64,000 nt of DNA from Labia minor (lineage: Eukaryota; Arthropoda; Insecta; Dermaptera; Spongiphoridae): NCBI GenBank assembly GCA_963082975.1, contig OY720348.1:74921719-74985718 (forward strand), read 5' to 3'. The notes below the pieces were generated by a model. It ran no database searches and was not told where the DNA came from. It saw only the letters and a program-made list of their open reading frames with translations. Positions 58,515 to 64,000 of the stretch are shown here, in pieces (position 1 is the stretch's first letter; each line of letters begins with the position of its first letter). Both the position numbers and the translations under genes were made by a program.

Positions 58515-59155
58515 AGATATTTATCTCAACCTTACAATTAGTGAAAATGATTCAGGAACCTTCAAAACATATAAGAACATCAAAATCTCGACATCGAAAA
58601 TTTTCGTGATCGCAATCTGGCGAGATAGTAACAAAAATACCTAAATGACTTTTTGAGCAAAATATTGTAAAAAACCAAACATAAAGTTGACCACACACAG
58701 GTATTGGTTAATATATTCATCTGATAGGCATTAAATTGTTATTAGGGTATCTTATTTTCAAATTAACGTCCTGTTCAAGTCACGTATTTATTTATTTAAT
58801 AAGAAACGATGAGTTATTATCAAAATGAAAAATGAGATCTGTTAAATTGACCTAGTAATTAAATAGAACTAATAATCAAAATTATTTTTTAAAAAAAAAT
58901 TTGACTTTTCAAAGTTTATATTAATATTGTTAAATAAAATTTTTACTATCAATCATCAACTACCGAAATTGGTTAAAATGATACTTCTAAATACAGAGGA
59001 GTCATCTTTTAGCACAAAATGCTCGACAACACACTAAAGAAAAATAAGTTGACATAAAAAGTTTTATTCAATGAAATCCAATAATTAAATATATATATAT
59101 ATATCTATATAAATTTACCTTTTAATGTTGAATTGACACATTTCCAAAAGGCACC
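44397..59155 (-). CDS. RECK: RECK, GPI-anchored Kazal/cysteine-knot membrane glycoprotein (12 exons; 5' end incomplete)
   Basis: RECK is a cell-surface, GPI-anchored glycoprotein. In vertebrates it inhibits matrix metalloproteinases and acts in WNT7 signalling. Twelve exons with AG/GT borders join in phase into 894 codons plus stop (2685 nt): 59155-59119, 57958-57795, 54619-54424, 51525-51395, 50095-49852, 49765-49474, 49051-48777, 48714-48523, 48361-48160, 46426-46272, 46196-46069, 45065-44397. In order the product has the end of CC4 motif 1, CC4 motifs 2-5 (residues about 20-255), the Frizzled-like cysteine-rich region (about 258-375), three Kazal domains (about 550-710), a PPGACCPVCAG segment and a hydrophobic tail. 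This equals vertebrate RECK (about 970 residues) minus the first 75-80. No frame damage is seen. The first coding exon(s) with the signal peptide are missing or only tentatively placed (63452-63597). Introns of 62 bp to 3.2 kb hold many mobile elements. Confidence 0.96.
45066..46068 (-). other. RECK intron with fold-back element
   Basis: 1003-bp intron, mostly occupied by the fold-back element 45165-45728 and TA/TTA microsatellites. Confidence 0.85.
45165..45728. mobile_element. fold-back element, long inverted arms and inner hairpin (copy F1)
   Basis: The left outer end TTGGTTTAGATTTCCGTGAA leads into a (TTA)n run. The left arm starts near 45218 (TCAGATTTATCAGGGATATA) and the mirrored right arm ends near 45720. 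Arms exceed 180 bp. Each contains GGCGCC..GGTGCCGAAACGTCGAG next to CAATCTCACAAAAATACGTG. The centre is a second hairpin (GCACACGTCCGCAATGGAC / GTCCAGTGCGGAGGTGTGC). Copies F2 and F3 lie in other RECK introns. No protein coding. A Penelope-like or other self-folding retroelement end is possible but unproven. Confidence 0.85.
46069..46196 (-). CDS. RECK: RECK exon: Kazal 2
   Basis: 128 bp; enters with two bases completing a phase-1 codon and leaves at phase 0 (donor AAT|GTAAGT). Residues 630-672 read NDNCSSLSTNFVCDTEN then ITHNNPCFLHHNNSTLAYWG, AC. VCDTEN and HNN-C match vertebrate RECK Kazal 2 (VCDT..HNNLC). Two N-glycosylation sequons (NIT, NST). Confidence 0.95.
46272..46426 (-). CDS. RECK: RECK exon: end of Kazal 1 and linker
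   Basis: 155 bp, acceptor TTTTTAG|ATGTTC, donor TGTT|GTAAGT. Residues 578-629 contain FRFGEC, the closing cysteine of Kazal 1, then NPCNPHPCSSDEICIPKRQ and TCLAPSLKNCPQYIC, parallel to vertebrate DPCNPNPC..RCIPKPQVCL. Separated from the Kazal 2 exon by only 75 bp. Confidence 0.96.
46427..48159 (-). other. RECK intron (1733 bp)
   Basis: Contains (TA)n at 46500-46531 and AT-rich DNA. 46880-47110 is less AT-rich, with a 69-codon plus-strand frame lacking any recognised similarity; nothing else is supported. Confidence 0.6.
48160..48361 (-). CDS. RECK: RECK exon: cysteine-rich segment and start of Kazal 1
   Basis: 202 bp, acceptor TTTTGTACAG|ATCATGG, donor GCTAA|GTATGC. Residues 511-577: IDCNICSCFAGELSCTKKQC matches vertebrate IDCNVCSCFAGNLVC. 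Then LPCNCPPHFEPVCGINGKTY, PNSCLA begins Kazal 1. Confidence 0.97.
48523..48714 (-). CDS. RECK: RECK exon: GCKLGE segment
   Basis: 192 bp, acceptor TTATTACAG|GTTGC, donor AAAATAG|GTACAT. Residues 447-510: GCKLGEVSRFLVPQDTYVVI, then CFKICQCTKSNIIEQCQ and PLESCWIGNRK, matching vertebrate QGCKLGEASDF and CYKICSC..LENC. Confidence 0.95.
48777..49051 (-). CDS. RECK: RECK exon: end of Frizzled-like region, PCPVGELC segment
   Basis: 275 bp, acceptor TTTTTTCAG|AAATGATTG, donor ATAGCAG|GTAATC. Residues 355-446: RNDCIELVDRCADW.., SEAVCDLVSTPSSPCVPLSR, SPCRGEPCPVGELCIPNRDC and LCKPYSCIAG, parallel to vertebrate SDCVEILKKCG, ESICELL, HPCNPNPCPANELC and PCLPYFC. Confidence 0.96.
49474..49765 (-). CDS. 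RECK: RECK exon: Frizzled-like cysteine-rich region, first part
   Basis: 292 bp, acceptor ACAATTGTAG|TGGAGG, donor TTTGCAG|GTTATA. Residues 258-354: EEPCELGCFGMGFCTNFNNR then PTELFRAC are nearly identical to vertebrate REPCQLGC..YCTNFNNRPTELFRSC. It ends RKAVACAMQIRPCQRDYHGE, RIC. A serine/threonine-rich insert (NSSTTSSS) lies in the middle. Confidence 0.97.
49852..50095 (-). CDS. RECK: RECK exon: end of CC4-4 and CC4-5
   Basis: 244 bp, acceptor TTTTGTAG|AATAAA, donor ATGAAG|GTACAT. Residues 177-257: FWNCFLQ closes CC4-4. KLHCCNRASSPHCRNLC, then WKVFDLECLNHPSEMTMSIC is CC4-5 with its six cysteines. The vertebrate NTS glycosylation sequon next to the CC pair is NRA here. Confidence 0.96.
50600..50967 (+). 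mobile_element. HINE-like element, 3'-truncated (copy 5)
   Basis: CTGGAGTGTCTGCACTCGAC through CCACGTCACGTGCTGGCGCG to GAGCTATATTTCT; the 3' microsatellite and hairpin are absent. A GCGCGCGCG run replaces the AAAACG stretch. Confidence 0.85.
50970..51345. mobile_element. fold-back element, centre and right arm (copy F2)
   Basis: Begins with the inner hairpin CTGGCACACGTCCGTACCGG, with a tandem duplication of TTGGCCTCGGGCTATTGTCC. The right arm follows (CAACCTATCAACCCAAAATC, GGCGCCAAAATGGGTGCGGA, AACGTCGAG..TACGTGATTATATCCCTGA), then (TAA)n and AACATTCACGGAAACCTAAA. The left arm is missing. Confidence 0.85.
51395..51525 (-). CDS. RECK: RECK exon: CC4-4
   Basis: 131 bp, acceptor TTTTTATAG|ATATTC, donor CTTTAC|GTAAGT. 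Residues 133-176: HCCDKGKGLCRETCRRILRS, then DGLQEGGCGEPELY, matching vertebrate YCCDRAEDHACQNACKRILM and IVDGLIEGC. Confidence 0.96.
51710..51994 (-). mobile_element. tRNA-derived SINE, family A (full length)
   Basis: A-run/CCTCTGACTTTGTACATCC, CTATGATCAGTAGAACGG, TTGTTCCCGGAGGCTGGG, CGGGACTTGAACCCGGGAC (B box complement) and ACACACCCAATGGCGCC. The adjoining 51610-51709 sequence is shared with the 3' flank of SINE 24907-25184. Confidence 0.93.
52561..52844. mobile_element. hAT-type MITE with perfect 8-bp TSD, in RECK intron
   Basis: CAGAGGTTTCCAAACTT at the left, TTTGAGAATCACTG at the right; TTTTAGTT is repeated at 52553-52560 and 52845-52852. Subterminal GCGCCCCCTTCC and CGCCCCCCTGGG blocks. 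Non-coding. Confidence 0.93.
53558..53835 (-). mobile_element. tRNA-derived SINE, family B, in RECK intron
   Basis: Reverse copy of 42118-42412: CTTCTTCTTAAGGTGCCGTC, CCTTAGAAGCTGCCCAGCCA, GGTGGTTTCCCGTTGCCTTC, GGAATCGAACACCGACTTC and GGCCAAGCTGCCTCCT. Confidence 0.88.
54424..54619 (-). CDS. RECK: RECK exon: CC4-3
   Basis: 196 bp, acceptor AATTATAG-type CTATTATAG|GTGGGT, donor GGCAGTT|GTAAGT. Residues 68-132: GDRCCGNAKTEQCKQSCQAI, then CKTHSTPVLQCVRNIT, matching vertebrate CCSYAGHHTNCREYCQAIF and CVNNYT; the NIT sequon is kept in place. Confidence 0.96.
55064..55993. mobile_element. hAT-type MITE interrupted by a HINE
   Basis: CAGTGTTTCGCAAACTC at the left and TTTGTGAACCACTG at the right; CATTAGAT is repeated perfectly at 55056-55063 and 55994-56001. 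Subterminal CGGACCCC blocks at both ends. After removing 55149-55730 the element is about 348 bp. Confidence 0.93.
55149..55730 (+). mobile_element. HINE-like element, full-length copy 6, nested in a hAT MITE
   Basis: CTGGAGTGTCTCCACTCGAC at the start, terminal hairpin ACTATCTCTGGCGAGATAGT at the end. The ACAC microsatellite seen in the sister copies is almost absent here. Confidence 0.9.
56171..56600 (-). mobile_element. mariner deletion derivative, in RECK intron
   Basis: ACGAGGGTGGGGTGAAAAGT left end and ACTTTTCACCCCACCCTCGT right end, almost perfectly inverted and flanked by TA repeats; about 80-bp TIRs. The internal transposase remnant is on the minus strand as in 38831-39298. The best-preserved ends of the four copies. 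Confidence 0.92.
56615..56890. repeat. repeat R4 (copy 3)
   Basis: GAGCGTTAGAGAAGTGGGGG, GGGAATGGATTGAAAGGAAT, TATTCCCTGAAATAAAG and AGAAAAGAATCTACCCG parallel 34915-35350. Confidence 0.55.
57104..57515. mobile_element. fold-back element (copy F3), left arm shortened
   Basis: TGTTGATTTAGATTTCCGTG and (TTG/TTA)n at the left, then TTTTGGAACCCATTTTGGCG, a jump to TTGCTGTAGAGCTCCGAAGA, the hairpin around GCACACGTCCGCACTGGAC, and a complete right arm with GGCGCCAAAATGGGTGCCGA and ATACGTGATTATATCCCTGA. Confidence 0.85.
57517..57565. repeat. (TA)n microsatellite
   Basis: TA run directly abutting the right end of fold-back copy F3. Confidence 0.9.
57795..57958 (-). CDS. RECK: RECK exon: CC4-2
   Basis: 164 bp, acceptor TTTTTCAG|TAATGAC, donor CAACAG|GTCACT. 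Residues 13-67: DSWLGRICCGIPLSEKCQYT, CSMSASREELTSVCRRSDEL and SFFACLDRQQ, matching vertebrate DGWVGLGCCELAI.LDCRQAC and VCRKEYE.ALFSC. Confidence 0.95.
57959..59118 (-). other. RECK intron (1160 bp) with HINE
   Basis: Holds HINE copy 7 (58015-58629) starting only 57 bp from the CC4-2 exon; the rest is AT-rich. Confidence 0.8.
58015..58629 (+). mobile_element. HINE-like element, copy 7, with long (AC)n
   Basis: CTGGAGTGTCTCCACTCGAC start. The (AC)n tract at about 58469-58508 is the longest of the family. The 3' hairpin has lost its left half (GATCGCAATCTGGCGAGATAGT region), so the copy is probably inactive. Confidence 0.88.
59119..59155 (-). CDS. RECK: RECK 37-bp exon: end of CC4-1
   Basis: Micro-exon between acceptor CAG and donor AAAAG|GTAAAT. 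It reads GAFWKCVNSTLK plus one base completing V in the next exon. FWKCVNST matches vertebrate IWNCMNSS, the last cysteine of CC4-1 followed by a conserved glycosylation sequon. Small size lowers certainty, but phase and motif both fit. Confidence 0.8.
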
Positions 59156-59244
59156 CTGAAACAAACAAAAAATCAGGTTTGATTAGTATTCTTGTTTAAA
59201 TTTTTGATCATTTTTATTTCGATTACTGTAAATTTCTTATATAA

Positions 59245-59420
59245 AAGTTTTTGGATGACTTGGTGGTCGATGATAAATCGTGGATCGCCTCTAAGAATCG
59301 TGTCTTCTACAATCGTGGAATCGACCATCTGCTAAGAAAATGGGAAGCAGTAATTGAAGTAGATAGTGACTACGCTTCCGGAAAATCGTTTAAACATGCT
59401 TTTGTCAAATATTGTTATTG
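59245..59420 (+). mobile_element. mariner transposase C-terminal fragment
   Basis: Plus-strand frame reads DDLVVDDKSWIASKNRVFY, NRGIDHLLRKWEAVIEVDSD, Y and ends at a stop near 59420. The FY..GI..L..KWE.VI..D.DY pattern is the usual C-terminus of mariner transposase. The catalytic domain upstream is missing and no TIR is recognised. Confidence 0.8.
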
Positions 59421-59499
59421 ATTTTATTAAATAAAATTTGTTGAAAAAGACGCCGGTTAATTATGAATCAACCACTGTGGTAACCCATCCACCTCTCAT

Positions 59500-59760
59500 C
59501 AAAACGGCAACCGGGCATTCGGATTCTGGAGGACCCGGTCTTTCACGAGTTCAGAATTACAATAATTATATCAGAAAACTGGCAGTCGGAATATCTACCG
59601 GAAGAATGGAAATCTGCCTTGATCCATCCTCTATATAATAAAGGGGCTAAAACAATCGTCAACAGCTATAGAAGTATATAAAGGTCCTAAAATTCGGATT
59701 TAAGATCCTGTTAGCATGTCTTCTAAAGAGGGTTGCAGAAGGAAGAACCCCAAATACCCA
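59500..59760 (+). mobile_element. LINE reverse-transcriptase fragment
   Basis: Frame reads SENWQSEYLPEEWKSALIHP, LYNKGAKTIVNSYRS, typical of the N-terminal part of non-LTR RT domains (P..W..A.I.P..K.G....NYR). Decayed sequence follows, with ILLACLLKRVAEGR about where the next RT motif is expected, in another frame. Short, broken and without ends. Confidence 0.8.
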
Positions 59761-59821
59761 TTGTTGAATACAGACTGCGATGTTACACTAAAGGAGAGGG
59801 AACAGAAAGGAAAAAAAATAG

Positions 59822-60667
59822 TTGGAGTGTCTCCACTCGACTATCTCGCAATTTGAATTGGATTAATTAACACTTAGATTATATTTAAATTAAATTTAAT
59901 TAATTATAAATTATAAAATAAAATTAATAAATAATATTTATTAAACCAGCGCATGTTTGGCTCTTTGTTGATGGCACCACGTCACGTGTTGGCGCGTGAG
60001 ATTTGAAGTGTTAAAAAATTAATTCTGGTACTTTCAGCGATTCAATCAAGCTGAAATTCTATATATAGCAGTTTTATACAATTTTTAAACATGTGAAAAA
60101 TTATCAAACATATATCTTTATTATTACGGTCTCTTTAGAGGAAAAAAATCAAAACGTTGTAGGTAATGACCCACTTCCGGTTGAGCTACATTTCTCCAAA
60201 GTTGATAGAAAACTAGGAATTTTGAATAATGCCTGTATACCAAATTTCTTGATTTCAGCTCAAACCGCTTTTGCGTAATCTTGTCTACATACAGTGGCGG
60301 ATTAAGTTGATTGGGGGCCCCGGGCGGTAAAATTGAAATGGGCCCTCTGTTATTTACAATTATAATTGAAAGACAAATTTTGTTTATATTATAATTTAGG
60401 CTGTTTTATACTTACATATATAGTACTTATGTAAAAAATACATAATTTTTACTGTGGTCGCCGAGACCCGAAATTGATTATTTTTTCTTAAGTTAGTCGG
60501 GGTTCAAACACGACCGAATAAAGATCTGTATATGAAGAATAACTTGTTTTATTTAAACTCCGATTATCCATAAAGTCAACAGTTTTTTAAATTTTTTTTA
60601 AGGAAATATTGTTATTTAGGTTTCGGCCGCCCGGTCCGCCCGGCGTTTAATCCGCCTCTGTCTACAC

Positions 60668-60700
<33 letters not shown>

Positions 60701-60827
60701 AACAGACAGACAGACATTTTTCTCAACCTTAGTGCAAATGAATCAAGAACCTTCAAAACGTATAAAAACATCAAAATCTCGACATCAAAAATTTGCGTGA
60801 TCTCAATACTATCTCTGGCGAGATATT
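59822..60827 (+). mobile_element. HINE-like element, copy 8, interrupted by a hAT MITE
   Basis: TTGGAGTGTCTCCACTCGAC start, hairpin ACTATCTCTGGCGAGATATT at the end. A 369-bp insert (60292-60660) splits the block GTCTACATACA before the ACACAC tract. About 640 bp without the insert. Confidence 0.9.
60292..60660. mobile_element. hAT-type MITE nested in a HINE
   Basis: CAGTGGCGGATTAAGTTG at the left and GGCGTTTAATCCGCCTCTG at the right are inverted ends. Flanks TCTACATA (60284-60291) and TCTACACA (60661-60668) give an 8-bp duplication with one mismatch. Subterminal GGGGGCCCCGGGCGG and GGCCGCCCGGTCCGCC. Confidence 0.9.
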
Positions 60828-61261
60828 AAAAAAGTCAAAATAATGATGATAGAAACTGCGTGAATCTCATGGTTTATTCACAAATAATAATAATAAATAT
60901 GCCTCTCATAAAAATATAAATTAATTTGCTTGACACAATTTATTTTTTCTCTGAAAATAATTTTAATATCCTCTCAAAACTCGCATCTTAGATCAAATGA
61001 TTTTTTTACTTTTTTTTTTTTTTTTTTTTAAATAAAGATTTTCTTTTTTCATTTAAAACTAATTTTTGGAACTGTTTCAATTTTCAACTATATACTCGAT
61101 CTAATTATAAATTCGGATGATTTTCTTTTAATCTTTGACTGTCTAAAAGTTTGTATTATTTATTTTAGTCTAATTACTATATTTTTTTTTTATATTTTTC
61201 GCTTGTTTCATGTGACATCAAAATTTAACATCATTTATAATGTTTAGTAAAAATTATATAT
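60828..61261. other. AT-rich, nothing recognised
   Basis: Poly-T tract at 61010-61031; no ORF or repeat recognised. Confidence 0.4.
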
Positions 61262-63135
61262 ACATACTAGCTGCTCTGAGCGCCTTCGGCGCTCTCCACA
61301 CCTAGACGGGGGCTCCGCCCCCTGTACCCCCCGAGTGGTCCATAGTATTTGGTTAAGAGTAGTAAAAGGTTTTCATCCATTTTGTTTCAATCCGTATATT
61401 ACATAAAACATACATTTCTTTTTGTGTTCTTATTTAAAATATATTTTAATTTAATCAGTAAATTAATTATATATATTATTATTGTATATGTTATATCTAT
61501 CTATTTATATGGCTCAAAGATACTCGAAAGTTCTTGGCCGCAGCAACCACATTTCTCCAAGTGTCCCTATCCTGAGCCCTTGTTCCATCTCTCTTACGTC
61601 CCTTCCTACGCGTCCTTGGTCTTCCAAGCGGACGTTTTCCAATCGGTCTCCGCACCATTTTCCAATCCAATATCTTTTTCGTCTCCCATTCTAGCCATGT
61701 CCCCTGCCTATCGCAGCTTTTTCGCTTTTATAACCCTAACTATTTCTGAAGATGCATAGAGGTCATGCCATTCCACGTTATGCAGTCTCCGCCATTCCCC
61801 GGTGACCTCATCTTTCTTTGGCCAATAAATGCTGGAAAGAATCCTATTCTCAAATACTCTGAATCTAATCTCATCTCCCAGGGTCATAGACCATGCGTCC
61901 CACCCATATAATACAAGAGGCAAAATAATTGGTTTATATATTTTAATTTTGATTCCTTTTGATAATAATTTTGATGAGATAAGCCTCTTTACTGCATGAT
62001 AACAGGCGTTTCCTGATTTCAACCTCGATTTAAATTCTTCTCAAATATTATTATCCTTCGTGATTACATTCAATTTTTCTACATATTCAAATTCTACATT
62101 TTGTATATTAAGATTTTGTTACTAAATATATTTTCTTATCACTATTAATTTCAATCTGAATTAGAAGAAAATTATAAATTGCCTCCTCTTCCAGCCCATT
62201 TACCTATCCAGGCATCTTAATTTCTTAACACTCCGTTATTTTTAAATTTAAAATAGGAGAGAAATAGTTTTAAATTATATTCGAATAGTCTATTATATTC
62301 TATATATCAGTATTTTTTTCTGAATTTAATACCAAGTTGATTTTCAAAATTTTCCATTCGTTATGCATATGATTGATTACATGTGTTAAAATTTAAAAAA
62401 TTCAAATATTCTAATTTTTAATTTTATATACAATTTAATATTATTTTTTATTAATATCATATCAAAAAAGAGAATTTATTAAAAATTAAAAATAAAAAAA
62501 GAAGCCTATTAATAAAAAAATATAAAAAAGACATACATTTAAAACATCTCGTTATATCATTTGCCTAAAAAAACATATTTTAATTAACCAAGAAATCATT
62601 TTTGCACTTAAAATATAGTTATAATTAATAATTGACGTTTTGAAAATATTTTTGTATTCATCAAACATTAAAAATAATATATTCTGTTTTTTAACCTTTC
62701 ACTTTCAAATAGAAAAGAAGAAATATTCAAATATATAGAAAGAATAAATAAAAATGAAGTTATATATGATCTAAATATTTTATTAAATAAATTAAAATGA
62801 GAACTTTTAGAATAAATTATTTAATTGAATTGATATTTGAATATTAGAATTTAAAATAAAAAGTGAAATTTTACAATAATTTTTAAATTCTGAGCAATGT
62901 GCAGACAAAAAGTCAAATTATCGCCACCAGCGCCTCTATGATCTAGCATTGTAACTAAACTATTTTTAATTAATTAGCACCCCCTGGACACACCTTACCA
63001 ATTAGCGGTTTTATGAAGGAAGTCTGACATGCCCTGAATATACATAAAAAATTTCATAAGAATCGGTCCAGCCGTTTCGGAGGAGTACTTTTTCAAAGTT
63101 TTGTGACACGAGAATTTTATATATAAGATTATCAT
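61262..63135. mobile_element. composite or single 1.9-kb retroposon-like region
   Basis: Left border ATACTAGCTGCTCTGAGCGC, CTTCGGCGCTC and GGGGGCTCCGCCCCCTG. Right border AAGAATCGGTCCAGCCGTTT and CACGAGAATTTTATATATAA. Such a TACTAGCTG...AATCGGTCCAGCCGTTTCGG layout is known from arthropod retroposons, but exact family and unity are uncertain, because a minus-strand LINE C-terminus (61495-62022) and a block shared with 21550-22225 (62395-62880) lie inside. Confidence 0.5.
61495..62022 (-). mobile_element. LINE ORF2 C-terminal remnant
   Basis: Minus-strand reading: NACYHAVKRLISSKLLSKG, KIKIYKPIILPLVLYGWDAW, FENRILSSIYWPKKDEVTGE, WRRLHNVEWHDLYASS, then ARMGDEK and RPIGKRPLGRPRTRRK. The string of LSSKLLSK, KPIILPLVLYG, W, GEWRRLHN and GRPRTR motifs is the standard end of many arthropod non-LTR reverse transcriptases. 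One in-frame stop replaces the W of LRWAGH, and a frameshift follows within 40 bp. The 5' part of the ORF is absent. Confidence 0.88.
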
Positions 63136-63451
63136 ATTCGTAAACATATTTAGAAAACCAAGGAAAGTGTTTATACTTTGTTTATAATGTTACAAAAGAA
63201 ATGTCAAAATTAAAAAAAATCACATAAATAAAATAAAATAAAATGTATTTACTAATAATATAAGTATAATATAATAATTTTTTATAAGAGAATTAAAATA
63301 TACTATTATTTTTTTTTTAATATTTCATAAAAATAATCAAAAAATATTACGACATTTTTTTTATTTTTTAATAAATAATATAATAATTTATTAATAAATA
63401 AAAATTTACATATATATTATGTTTTATGTATATGTAGGATGTGATTTCTAC
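63136..63451. other. AT-rich, nothing recognised
   Basis: Low-complexity AT DNA downstream (minus strand) of the candidate exon. Confidence 0.4.
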
Positions 63452-63597
63452 CTGAAGAGTAAATAATTCAGAATCGGATGTTGAAGTTTTTTTATGAAGA
63501 TCGTAGAACATAAATTCTCTTGACTGGGGTATGCATAATGAAATAACATGGAATAATAAATGTTGACTTTGACGATAAATGTCAACATGGCGAATTC
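63452..63597 (-). CDS. candidate upstream exon, possibly RECK CC4-1
   Basis: 146 bp open between a strong acceptor (TATTCTTTACTTATCTTGATCAG) and donor CTTCAG|GTAGAAATC, ending at phase 0, which is the phase in which the RECK 37-bp exon begins. The frame reads ..FHVISLCIPQSREFMFYD, LHKKTSTSDSELFTLQ. Joined, SDSELFTLQ/GAFWKCVNST parallels vertebrate SESRLKHLLQ..IWNCMNSS, and LC..SREFM could correspond to CC..CRDVC. If so, most CC4-1 cysteines are absent. It could equally belong to another gene or be a chance frame. Confidence 0.4.
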
Positions 63598-63978
63598 CTG
63601 ATCAAGATAAGTAAAGAATATAAATCCATTTGGCAATGGTAGTTGCACGCAAGTGGGGGGTGGTGTGCGTTGGGATCTTCGTGGTCAAGGCTGGAGCCTC
63701 TTCGGGACACACAATAGCGGGCGCCATACAACCAACCTGGCTACTTTATGTTCCACTCCACGTGCAAATCGGCCTCCCCAGAACACGATCGTCCCCACAC
63801 CACTGGATAGCAAGAAATTAACTACCCACTTGAGACATCCAATAAACCAATGGAATGGGACAAGAATGCTTATCTACGAGACATTTCACTTTACAAATAG
63901 ACAAATAGATAGATCAGAACATATTTCGGAACATTTATTATACTAGTATACACCTAGATCTATATCCATATATAGATA
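63598..63978. other. GC-richer DNA at window end, unassigned
   Basis: 63640-63830 is less AT-rich. Overlapping plus-strand frames (63 and 97 codons) are open, but no family, signal or splice pattern is recognised. Confidence 0.35.
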
Positions 63979-63980
63979 TA

Positions 63981-64000
63981 GGGTGACCATATTTTCAAAA
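63981..64000. mobile_element. start of a second GGGTGACCA MITE, cut by the window
   Basis: GGGTGACCATATTTTCAAAA after TATATAGATATA matches the left end of the MITE at 38560. Confidence 0.65.

Noticed and set aside
61349-61759. 136-codon plus-strand ORF
   Set aside because: Antisense to the LINE C-terminal remnant plus AT-rich flank.
63630-63946. two overlapping plus-strand ORFs (63 and 97 codons)
   Set aside because: Both are open only because the patch is GC-richer; no recognisable domain, and they compete for the same bases.

Overview
The window is strongly AT-rich, repeat-laden animal DNA. It carries one recognisable host gene: a split RECK orthologue with GT-AG introns, Kazal domains and a GPI-anchor tail. 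RECK, mariner, hAT, tRNA-derived SINEs, non-LTR retrotransposon pieces and a long AT-rich satellite together fit an invertebrate, most likely an arthropod. I cannot name the species.

Layout. 1-9370 is an uninterrupted satellite array of 160-bp monomers (about 58-59 copies) that runs into a 200-N assembly gap (9371-9570). Beyond the gap, 11.8-12.9 kb and 13.6-14.45 kb hold two older, strongly diverged blocks that still align with the same monomer; the first contains an orientation switch. From 14.5 to 44 kb I see no convincing conserved host gene. This part is intergenic DNA filled with short elements: a tRNA-derived SINE (family A), another SINE (family B), about 600-bp elements with a terminal hairpin (probably Helentron-derived, HINE-like), mariner deletion derivatives, hAT-type MITEs with 8-bp target duplications, TA-flanked MITEs, fold-back elements and microsatellites. 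Two weak host-gene candidates lie here: a 98-codon ORF with a signal-peptide-like start (28167-28463) and a GC-rich block near 27.0 kb.

44397-59155 (minus strand) is RECK. Twelve exons join in frame into 894 residues plus stop, covering CC4 motifs 2-5 and the end of motif 1, the cysteine-rich Frizzled-like region, three Kazal domains and a hydrophobic GPI-type tail. The 5' end is not fully identified. A phase-compatible candidate exon lies at 63452-63597, and the signal-peptide exon is probably outside the window. The larger introns are packed with the same mobile elements as the intergenic part, including nested insertions (a HINE inside a hAT MITE in a RECK intron, and a hAT MITE inside a HINE at 60.3 kb).

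The repeats appear to form one community. Non-autonomous DNA elements dominate and no intact transposase or reverse transcriptase is present. Only broken coding remnants survive: a mariner transposase C-terminus at 59.2 kb, mariner helix remnants inside the MITE-like derivatives, and LINE reverse-transcriptase pieces at 59.5 and 61.5-62.0 kb. The most interesting structures are the higher-order and layered organisation of the satellite and the recurring hairpin-ended element family.
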